64,000 nt of DNA, taken from positions 1 to 64,000 of the IMG/VR virus record IMGVR_UViG_3300031576_000007. The stretch is one strand, 5' to 3'. The notes below the pieces were generated by a model. It did no database searches. It was not told where the DNA came from and worked only from the letters and a program-made list of their open reading frames with translations. Shown here piece by piece: positions 57,901 through 64,000 of this stretch. Within the stretch, counting starts at the first letter, position 1. Each line of letters starts with the position of its first letter. Both the position numbers and the translations under genes were made by a program. The DNA is from a virus.

Positions 57901-58485
57901 GTGGACAGAAAAAAGTGTATAAAATGTAATAATATTAAAGATATAATAAAGTTCTATTTACGTTCAGATACTAAAAAGTATCGTAAGGAATGCAAGATAT
58001 GCTCTAAAGAATTTCACAGCAGTATCTATATTAAAAATATCAATAAGTATAAAAAACACAATAAAAATTATTACATTTCTAATAAAGATAAAGTACTAAA
58101 GCAACAAAAAGAATGGTATAAAGAAAACAAGGAACTTATAGCACAAAGAAGATTAGAATATCAAAGAAACAATCCAGAAGGACACTGTAAGAGGAATAAA
58201 ATATATAGAGATAGATACCCTAAAAGAAGACTATATTTAACACGAAAAAGACAGCTAGAAAAGCTTCAAAGAACACCAGTGGGGGCAAACTTAGATATAA
58301 TAAAAATCTTTTATGAAAACTGTCAACAAGGATATGAAGTAGACCATATTATTCCTCTAAAAGGAAAAACTGTAAGTGGCCTTCATATAAGGAGTAATCT
58401 ACAATATTTATTGCCAGAGGATAATTTGAAAAAAAGAAACAAGTTTGATTTTACTTTAGAAAACATTGGATGGAAAAATGGGTGA
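57901..58485 (+). CDS. free-standing HNH homing endonuclease
   Basis: 194 residues from GTG 57901. N-terminal zinc fingers (RKKCIKCNNIKDI; CKIC), a very basic helical middle, and C-terminal HNH: YEVDHIIPLKGKTVSGLHIRSNLQYLLPEDNLKKRN. This is a common phage group. It overlaps by 8 nt the start of the intein-containing GMP reductase gene, so the two mobile elements sit side by side. Confidence 0.85.
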   Translation: MDRKKCIKCNNIKDIIKFYLRSDTKKYRKECKICSKEFHSSIYIKNINKYKKHNKNYYISNKDKVLKQQKEWYKENKELIAQRRLEYQRNNPEGHCKRNKIYRDRYPKRRLYLTRKRQLEKLQRTPVGANLDIIKIFYENCQQGYEVDHIIPLKGKTVSGLHIRSNLQYLLPEDNLKKRNKFDFTLENIGWKNG

Positions 58486-60700
58486 CAGAAGATTATACAC
58501 GTTTTCAGATGTTCTTATAGAACCTCGTTTTTCTACAATTAAAAGTAGAAGAGATGTTGATTTAACAACTACTTTAGGTGATATTAAACTACACTTACCC
58601 ATCATAAGTGCTAACATGTCAACCATTACTGGTGAGGAGATGGCTTTAGTTATGGCTAAAAATGGCGGTATGGGCATACTTCATCGTTTTATGTCTATAG
58701 AAGATAATGTTGAAATGTGGAATAAAGTGTTCATGTCATTAAAGAACAGAGAAGTTGATACTGGTGGAAATATAAATGTCGGGGTTTCAATAGGGATATC
58801 AGACGAGGAAAAAGATCGAGCAGTAGCCCTCTATGATGACGATGCCTTCATATTCTGTATCGATGTAGCTCATGGTGCTCAGATGTCAGTTGTTAAACAA
58901 GTAAAGTGGATGAGGGAGAAATTTAAAGATAATGTATTTATTATTGTGGGGAATTTTGCTACCAGTCAATCTATAAATGATTTTGTTAATCATGCAGGGG
59001 GCAGGAGTATGCCGGACGCATTTAAAATTGGGATCGGGCCAGGTTGTCTTGCAGCGGGCACAAGGATATTGATGGCAAATGGTACTTATAAGAACATCGA
59101 AGACATCAAGCTACACGATAGAGTAATAAATCAAAATGGGGATGCGGTATCTGTAATTGGAACTAAGTTCTCAGGATATAAGAAAGTAGTAAAATATAAA
59201 AGTAATTTATGGTATGATTATACATATGCAACTCCTGACCACAAACATTTTGTAGGTAATTACAGTGGTATAAAAGATATCAATCAGTGTGTACTTAGAG
59301 TAGTCTTAGACAAAAGAACAAGATCAGGTAAAAGTAAGTATAGTTGGGAAGAACTAGGCACACTAAAAAATCATACATTTTTAATGCCAAAAAATATTAA
59401 ATTTGAGTTATCAGACTCTTTCTCAATAAAATTGTCTGATTTTTTTACAGCTAGACGAAGTATGAGTGGTTTTAGAGAAGATACGAATTTAACAATAGAG
59501 CCCTCGTATGAGCTTGGATATGTATTTGGTACTTTTTTAGGAGACGGGCATAGCAGCATTTCAAAGTCTATTAGAAGTACTGGTCGCTTGAATACAAGTG
59601 CTTTAACCACTTGGTATTTTGGTTTGCAAGAACAGTATATTTCTGATAAATTGGTGAAATGTTTAAAGTCTACTCTAAAAGTAGAAGCTAGTACAAAAAA
59701 GAGTAAAAACATGACCATTGTAATTTTGCGTAATAATTTTATTAGTAGATTTTTCAAAAGCTTTGGTACTAGAACCAATAAACATTTACCGGAACAATAC
59801 TTGTGTAATAATAAAGACTACCTAAAAGGTATATTAGATGGATTAGTAGATAGTGATGGCTACTATAAAAACGATGGTAGAGTTTGTTTTAGTAATACTA
59901 GCCGCAAGTTGGTTGAACTGTTTAATTTTGTATTTTTCCAAATAAATAACTATTTCCCAAGTCAACAATATAAAACCCCCTCTGCCGGGGGGTTAAAAAA
60001 TTGTCTTACTGATAACTGCAATCCTTCTTATGTGTCAAGAGGGATAAAAAATCCTACTTTTAATATGACTAAAGATCATTATGTAAATAGAATAATAGAA
60101 ATTCAGGATGAATCCGAATTATTAGTGCCTACTTATGACCTACAAGTGGATTGTAACACACATAGTTTTATAGCCAATCACATGATTGTTCATAATTCAA
60201 CTTGTACCACTAGGGTAAAAACTGGCGTAGGAGTCTCTCAGCTCAGCGCTATTCTTGATTGTTCTCATAATACTTCTTTCCCTATTATAGCAGATGGTGG
60301 AATGAGAACACCAGGAGATATTTCAAAGGCTCTAGCAGCAGGAGCAAAAGCAGTTATGCTAGGTGGTATGCTAGCAGGTACGAATGAAACTCCAGGTAGT
60401 TTCTTAGAAAAGAACTCGTTTGAGAGTGCTGTACTTGGGGGTCCTTGGGATAAATTTAAAAAGTACAAAGGATCAGCTTCAGAAGGCTATGGTAATGGTT
60501 GGAAAACTTCAGAAGGAGTTGAATTCTTGGTTCCTTCTAAAGGCCCAGTTGAGGTAATCCTTAAAGATATTGAAGGAGGACTTAGGTCTGCTTTTACCTA
60601 CACAGGAAGTTCCAACATAACACAATTTAGAAATAATGCTAAGCTAATATTAGTATCACAATCTACTATAATTGAAAATGGCCCACACGGAGCAAAATGA
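58478..60700 (+). CDS. guaC: GMP reductase (IMPDH family) precursor with intein
   Basis: 740 residues; 356 after splicing. FSDVLIEPRFSTIKSR and ISANMSTITG open an IMPDH/GMPR barrel, and the spliced catalytic loop reads KIGIGPGSTCTTRVKTGVG, then VMLGGMLAG and KGSASEGYG. CTTRxKTGVG is typical of GMP reductase, which turns GMP into IMP, rather than IMP dehydrogenase. No CBS domains. ATG 58478 is preferred to the in-frame TTG 58466. A purine-converting enzyme is rare on phages; it would pull guanine nucleotides towards adenine. Confidence 0.85.
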   Translation: MGDRRLYTFSDVLIEPRFSTIKSRRDVDLTTTLGDIKLHLPIISANMSTITGEEMALVMAKNGGMGILHRFMSIEDNVEMWNKVFMSLKNREVDTGGNINVGVSIGISDEEKDRAVALYDDDAFIFCIDVAHGAQMSVVKQVKWMREKFKDNVFIIVGNFATSQSINDFVNHAGGRSMPDAFKIGIGPGCLAAGTRILMANGTYKNIEDIKLHDRVINQNGDAVSVIGTKFSGYKKVVKYKSNLWYDYTYATPDHKHFVGNYSGIKDINQCVLRVVLDKRTRSGKSKYSWEELGTLKNHTFLMPKNIKFELSDSFSIKLSDFFTARRSMSGFREDTNLTIEPSYELGYVFGTFLGDGHSSISKSIRSTGRLNTSALTTWYFGLQEQYISDKLVKCLKSTLKVEASTKKSKNMTIVILRNNFISRFFKSFGTRTNKHLPEQYLCNNKDYLKGILDGLVDSDGYYKNDGRVCFSNTSRKLVELFNFVFFQINNYFPSQQYKTPSAGGLKNCLTDNCNPSYVSRGIKNPTFNMTKDHYVNRIIEIQDESELLVPTYDLQVDCNTHSFIANHMIVHNSTCTTRVKTGVGVSQLSAILDCSHNTSFPIIADGGMRTPGDISKALAAGAKAVMLGGMLAGTNETPGSFLEKNSFESAVLGGPWDKFKKYKGSASEGYGNGWKTSEGVEFLVPSKGPVEVILKDIEGGLRSAFTYTGSSNITQFRNNAKLILVSQSTIIENGPHGAK
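59045..60196 (+). mobile_element. intein with LAGLIDADG endonuclease in GMP reductase
   Basis: 384 residues from Cys1 (CLAAGTRILMANG) to MIVHN, then Ser+1. Block B ATPDHKHF, block F YDLQVDCNTHSF. Endonuclease helices FGTFLGDGH and LDGLVDSDGY. It is inserted between GIGPG and STCTTR, two residues before the catalytic Cys, so the enzyme needs splicing. Confidence 0.9.
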
Positions 60701-60972
60701 GTAGAATATTAGATGCATTATTTATACTATTTAAAGGGAGAAAGGCACTAGTGGCAAAAGATAAAAATAAACTACCCACAACATTCGCTAAGGAAACTGA
60801 AAAATATTTTCATGAAGATATTGAAGGTGTAGCTAAAGAAGAACTTGATTTCGATACCTTCCAAACCGTTAGTCTGCCTAACAGCAATAAGCTTGTAACA
60901 GCTAGGAATAAGAAGACAAAAGAGATCCAAGGTGTTAGGATGTTGATTAAAAAAGAGGAAAAAAAGAAATGA
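60697..60972 (+). CDS. hypothetical protein, 91 aa
   Basis: ATGA overlap with guaC. N-terminal RILDALFILFKGRKALVAKDK, then an acidic, Thr-rich middle (FHEDIEGVAKEELDFDTFQT) and a basic end. No family. Confidence 0.5.
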   Translation: MSRILDALFILFKGRKALVAKDKNKLPTTFAKETEKYFHEDIEGVAKEELDFDTFQTVSLPNSNKLVTARNKKTKEIQGVRMLIKKEEKKK

Positions 60973-61292
60973 CTTTAAAAACTATTTCAGAAAAAATACA
61001 AAAATTATTCGGTAAGTTCCCATACTACCTTTGTTCAGGAACTGCTGGTAATGAGTACTTATTTTGTAGAGAATTAACTCATTTTATTGGTGGAGTTATT
61101 ATAGGACTGATTCCTGCTTTAACAAGTTCTGTACTTTTTAGTATTCTAGCTGGTTGGCTAATATTTATAATAATTGTATTAAAAGAAATATCAGAAGACA
61201 ACAAGAGTCAGTCTAGATTTAAAACAATAATTGATGTGCTATCCTGGACCATAGGGTTTCTTACCCCAACTCTTATAAAATTTGTTCTTTAG
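60969..61292 (+). CDS. membrane protein, 107 aa
   Basis: ATGA overlap. Amphipathic start (SEKIQKLFGKFPYYL), CRELTH, two or three membrane helices (GGVIIGLIPALTSSVLF; GWLIFIIIVL; IGFLTPTLIKFVL). Unknown family. Confidence 0.5.
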   Translation: MTLKTISEKIQKLFGKFPYYLCSGTAGNEYLFCRELTHFIGGVIIGLIPALTSSVLFSILAGWLIFIIIVLKEISEDNKSQSRFKTIIDVLSWTIGFLTPTLIKFVL

Positions 61293-61301
61293 AAAGGTTT
61301 T

Positions 61302-61472
61302 ATGATTAGATTTCAAAAATTAGGACTATTAGAAATATTTTTATCTGGGCTAATAATTGGGTTTATTCCAATAAATTTCTTAATCAATACTAAAGGCATG
61401 ATTTTAGTTGATTTAGCTGCGGCTTCAATTTGTTTGTGGTTTGGTTATAGAGATCTGAAAGATCCAGAGTAA
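61302..61472 (+). CDS. small membrane protein, 56 aa
   Basis: AGAAAGG precedes ATG 61302. Two hydrophobic helices (FLSGLIIGFIPINFLI and ILVDLAAASICLWFGY) and a charged tail (RDLKDPE). It follows another membrane protein and precedes mazG. Unknown. Confidence 0.45.
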   Translation: MIRFQKLGLLEIFLSGLIIGFIPINFLINTKGMILVDLAAASICLWFGYRDLKDPE

Positions 61473-61488
61473 ACTGTAGGGGAGAAAA

Positions 61489-61845
61489 ATGAGCAATAAG
61501 AATTCATTTGATGCATATCAAGAAACGGCAGCAGAAACAGCGGTATTTCCTAGAAAGTCACAGTTAGAAACATTGATGTATTTGGGATTAGGACTTACGG
61601 GAGAATCTGGGGAATCAGCGGAAAAAATAAAGAAACTATACAGGGATTATAATGGAGTAATAACAGAAGAATTTCGAGACAACTTAATTAAGGAGCTAGG
61701 GGATATTATTTGGTATGCCTCCCAAATTGCCCTAGAACTTGGTGTTAATTTTAGCGAGGTAGCTGAGAGAAATATAGAAAAGTTGCAGAGTAGAATGAAA
61801 CAAAATAAAATTCAAGGTAGTGGGGATAACAGAGAGAATCAATAA
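61489..61845 (+). CDS. mazG: MazG-family NTP pyrophosphohydrolase
   Basis: 118 residues with GLTGESGESAEKIKKLYRD and LIKELGDIIWYASQIALELG, the two acidic helices (ExxE and ExxD) of MazG. The enzyme hydrolyses non-canonical or excess (d)NTPs, or ppGpp, to monophosphates. Second MazG-like gene here (also 27.1 kb). AGGGGAGAAAA upstream. Confidence 0.8.
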   Translation: MSNKNSFDAYQETAAETAVFPRKSQLETLMYLGLGLTGESGESAEKIKKLYRDYNGVITEEFRDNLIKELGDIIWYASQIALELGVNFSEVAERNIEKLQSRMKQNKIQGSGDNRENQ

Positions 61846-61846
61846 T

Positions 61847-62407
61847 ATGATAGAAAATAATAAAAAAACTACAGTAATTAATCTATTTGGAGGTCCTGGT
61901 GCTGGCAAATCTACACTTGCATGTGAATTATTCAGTTCTCTGAAACATAGAAAGGTTAACACGGAGTTGGTTAGAGAATATGTTAAAGATTGGGCTTGGG
62001 AGAGCCGTAAGATCAACCCAATCGACCAGCTTTACATTGCAGCTAAACAATTCAGAAGAGAACAGATTCTCTACGGTAAAGTAGATGTTATTATCACTGA
62101 TTCTCCTATTATTTTGAGTGCTGTTTATGAAGAAGTATATTCTAAAAACACTAGAGTTTGGGGGGTACTACCAACTTATCTTTCAGTAGATCCTAATGTT
62201 AAACACCTAAATTTCTTTATCAAAAGACATAAAGATTATGTGCAAGCTGGTAGATATGAGGATGAGTCACAAGCCAAAGAAATTGATAAAACCATAGAAT
62301 CATTCCTTATAAATAAGAACATCCCCTATACAACTATAGATTGCCTTGATAATATTAGGTCTTCTAAAATATTGGATTTTTTATTTAATGAGGGCTTTAA
62401 ACAATGA
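61847..62407 (+). CDS. P-loop kinase/ATPase (AAA_28-like)
   Basis: 186 residues from ATG 61847. Walker A LFGGPGAGKSTLACELF, NTELVREYVKDWAW, DSPIILSAVY (Walker B-like), then FIKRHKDYVQAGRYED (lid Arg residues). This is the phage AAA_28/NadR-kinase-like group, plausibly a nucleoside or ribosylnicotinamide kinase. Overlaps the next gene (ATGA). Confidence 0.7.
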   Translation: MIENNKKTTVINLFGGPGAGKSTLACELFSSLKHRKVNTELVREYVKDWAWESRKINPIDQLYIAAKQFRREQILYGKVDVIITDSPIILSAVYEEVYSKNTRVWGVLPTYLSVDPNVKHLNFFIKRHKDYVQAGRYEDESQAKEIDKTIESFLINKNIPYTTIDCLDNIRSSKILDFLFNEGFKQ

Positions 62408-62604
62408 TTAGAGGTCATGAATATTATTATGAAATGCATAATGAAATTAAAGAGCTTAAAGATTATATAAGAGAACTTACATTAACTAATGGTGTTTTGA
62501 CTAGAGATATAGAAAGACTTAATGAGCTTTTAGATAGTTGCAGAAAAATATCAGATATTAGATCAAAAGAACTAATAGAATTAAAGGAGAAATTGAATGG
62601 CTGA
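62404..62604 (+). CDS. small coiled-coil protein, 66 aa
   Basis: ATGA overlap. One long helix (EMHNEIKELKDYIRELTLTN; DIERLNELLDSCRKISDI) with heptads, a probable dimeric coiled coil. No family. Confidence 0.5.
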   Translation: MIRGHEYYYEMHNEIKELKDYIRELTLTNGVLTRDIERLNELLDSCRKISDIRSKELIELKEKLNG

Positions 62605-62779
62605 GCAAGTAATAAGTGTTTCACAAGCATCTAAATTGTCTAATGACAAGTTAGTTGGTAAGAAAAAGAAGAGTACTAAAGATAAATACCACACAAAAGC
62701 TCTTAAAGTAGTAAAGAAGGATAAAAGATTGAACAGCTTAAATAAACAGATAAAGAATAAAAATGCTAATCGCTCTTGA
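62597..62779 (+). CDS. basic protein, 60 aa
   Basis: AAGGAG precedes ATG 62597. Extremely basic C-terminus (GKKKKSTKDKYHTKALKVVKKD), probably nucleic-acid binding. Overlaps the nucleotidase gene by 17 nt. Confidence 0.5.
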   Translation: MAEQVISVSQASKLSNDKLVGKKKKSTKDKYHTKALKVVKKDKRLNSLNKQIKNKNANRS

Positions 62780-63338
62780 TATCGATGGGGTAATTTTAGA
62801 TTTCTTGGGCCATTTCCTGAAGATATACAACAACAGGAATGGTACGAGTCTTACTACAGATGATATAACTGACTTTTTGCCTTCTGGTAATCTAGATGAT
62901 TTAATAAAGAAAAAAGACTGGGATGAGAACTTCGATTTCTTTGTTGATAATGGGGGATTTTCTAGCCTACCAAGTTTTGAAGGTGCCAGGGTAGCTATAG
63001 AGAATATTATTAAAGCTGGTCATCACATAGTCTATATAACTGCTAGAGAACCAAAACTATCTGGACAGACTATTATATCATTTATATTAAATAATATCCC
63101 TCTTAAAAAGATATATTTCGCTCCTCATAGTAAAGAACAAGCACTAAAAGACCTTAATCCAGATATATTTGTTGATGATAGACTAAAACATTTAGAAGAG
63201 GCAGAAAGAGCTGGGGTTAGAAATATCTATGTTATGGATCAACCATATAATAAAAAACTGGAAGCTAAAAAATATACTCGTATCTATAATTTAATCCAAT
63301 TAGAAAGAGAAATTGCTCCAATTAAGGATGAAAAATGA
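62763..63338 (+). CDS. 5'(3')-deoxyribonucleotidase-like HAD protein
   Basis: 191 residues: LIALDIDGVILDF (DxDG nucleophile), FDFFVDNGGFSSLPSFEGA, IVYITAREPK (motif II), APHSKEQALKDLNPDIFVDDR (motif III/IV). The cap and order match NT5C-type deoxyribonucleotidases that dephosphorylate (d)NMPs. Fits the nucleotide-pool set. Confidence 0.75.
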   Translation: MLIALDIDGVILDFLGHFLKIYNNRNGTSLTTDDITDFLPSGNLDDLIKKKDWDENFDFFVDNGGFSSLPSFEGARVAIENIIKAGHHIVYITAREPKLSGQTIISFILNNIPLKKIYFAPHSKEQALKDLNPDIFVDDRLKHLEEAERAGVRNIYVMDQPYNKKLEAKKYTRIYNLIQLEREIAPIKDEK

Positions 63339-63718
63339 AAAAGACGACATTAGGAAAAGCTCTAATAAAGGCAGCCAAAGAAACTATAAAGCCCTCAAAA
63401 GAAGAAGTTAGTATCAGATATTTAGTGGTTTATACACCTAATTTCTGTGTGACTCCATTTAAAGTAGTTTATGATAGTTCAAAAAAAAAGAACTTCGCAA
63501 TTAACTCTAAGATAGAACTTAATAGTAGTGAAGCTGCTTATAAGTATTATAGAGGCTTAAAAGACGAAGACAGTGAAATTCGTATATTTAGAGTCTTTAA
63601 CTTAACTGATGAAGAGGTATTGAAATTTATGAATTGTTCAGCAGAAATGGCCGTTCCCAACTCAATGTATTGGAGCCGAACTAAGGGGTTGCGCCCTAAG
63701 AACCCCGAAGAACAGTGA
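63335..63718 (+). CDS. hypothetical protein, 127 aa
   Basis: ATGA overlap. Basic helical start (TLGKALIKAAKETIKPSK), then alpha/beta (VSIRYLVVYTPNFCVTPFKV; EDSEIRIFRVFNLTDEEVL). No family. Confidence 0.5.
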   Translation: MKKTTLGKALIKAAKETIKPSKEEVSIRYLVVYTPNFCVTPFKVVYDSSKKKNFAINSKIELNSSEAAYKYYRGLKDEDSEIRIFRVFNLTDEEVLKFMNCSAEMAVPNSMYWSRTKGLRPKNPEEQ

Positions 63719-63772
63719 ACTAAATTAAGAAGATAGTTGAAAACTTTGAGAAGAAAATACAAAGAGATAAAA

Positions 63773-64000
63773 ATGACTGAAGATACTAAAAAGAAAGAAC
63801 CAAAGTTTAGACAGTACATGGTCTTAGAAGTTGTCCAGAGTTTTGATATAATATTTGCTAATGAGGACAAACGATTAAGAAAAGAACATTTATTTGAAGG
63901 GTCTCACTTACTTATAACCAGAGGTTTTAAAGGTAATAAAGCTTATAAAAACTTTTATAGATATAACTTCTGTGAACTTTCACTAGAACAGCTGGTACTC
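63773..64000 (+). CDS. hypothetical protein, truncated at window end
   Basis: ATG 63773 after AAAGAGATAAAA opens a frame that runs off the window (76 codons seen). Charged start (TEDTKKKEPKFRQY) then VLEVVQSFDIIFANEDKRLR. No family can be judged from the part seen. Confidence 0.5.
   Translation, partial: MTEDTKKKEPKFRQYMVLEVVQSFDIIFANEDKRLRKEHLFEGSHLLITRGFKGNKAYKNFYRYNFCELSLEQLVL

Noticed and set aside
1-64000. tRNA genes or CRISPR array
   Set aside because: No cloverleaf with a GTTC-A/G T-loop, and no regularly spaced 25-40 bp direct repeats with unique spacers were seen by eye; a tRNAscan or CRISPR finder run would settle it.
1-64000. Integrated prophage or bacterial chromosome
   Set aside because: No integrase, attachment sites, ribosomal or housekeeping bacterial genes; gene density, one-strand layout and gene content are those of a virulent-type phage genome.

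Overview
This window is strongly AT-rich and every supportable gene lies on the plus strand. Genes are tightly packed, with many ATGA/TAATG-type overlaps and many proteins under 100 residues. It encodes a complete replication and recombination set, a nucleotide-metabolism set and several mobile homing elements. I see no terminase, portal, capsid or tail gene and no tRNA. The simplest reading is the early/middle (replication and metabolism) half of a large double-stranded DNA tailed phage. An OmpA-family envelope protein, a lipoprotein and several secreted or inner-membrane proteins suggest a Gram-negative host. The host species cannot be read from the sequence; the collagen-like lipoprotein with an EF-hand-like block recalls proteins of Bdellovibrionota/Deltaproteobacteria, but that is only a hint.

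Layout. 1-9.3 kb: small accessory genes, with a Cys-rich amidoligase next to a class II glutamine amidotransferase (2.9-5.7 kb), a kinase-like protein (6.4 kb) and a non-coding AT-rich array of about 17-bp repeats (7.44-7.72 kb). 9.3-14 kb: a transglycosylase, then a promoter-led MoxR ATPase and a metallopeptidase/VWA protein split by an intein. 14-22 kb: many small unknown proteins plus peptide deformylase and family 4 uracil-DNA glycosylase. 22-24 kb: a HAD phosphatase and an envelope cassette (OmpA-like protein and collagen-like lipoprotein). 24-33 kb: a DnaQ-like exonuclease, macro-domain protein, MazG-like protein, RNA ligase with intein, a LAGLIDADG endonuclease, ThyX and a sigma-like HTH protein. 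33-37.5 kb: class II ribonucleotide reductase with intein, a cupin, and a hairpin-rich non-coding stretch. 37.5-50.9 kb: RecB/Cas4-like nuclease, Erf annealing protein, primase-helicase, PolA with intein, exonuclease, dNMP kinase, ClpP, SLOG/DUF4326 pair and RuvC-like nuclease. 50.9-54.6 kb: a membrane/secreted cluster including a ClpP-fold protein with a signal peptide. 54.6-64 kb: RecA with intein, NinG/DUF968-like HNH protein, HNH homing endonuclease, GMP reductase with intein, MazG, a P-loop kinase and a deoxyribonucleotidase-like protein.

How it works together. The AEP-DnaB primase-helicase, PolA, Erf, RecA, RuvC-like and PD-(D/E)XK nucleases form a self-sufficient replication and recombination machine. 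GMP reductase, B12-dependent ribonucleotide reductase, ThyX, dNMP kinase, MazG proteins and HAD nucleotidases remodel nucleotide pools, plausibly towards the A and T this genome needs.

The two most striking features are (1) six inteins in 64 kb, about 6.3 kb or 10% of the window, each inserted at or beside a conserved site of an essential enzyme, alongside free-standing homing endonucleases; and (2) a set of small genes each interrupted by one or two lesions. The lesions are either a nonsense codon one C-to-T or G-to-A transition from Gln, Trp or Arg, or a length change in a homopolymer run.
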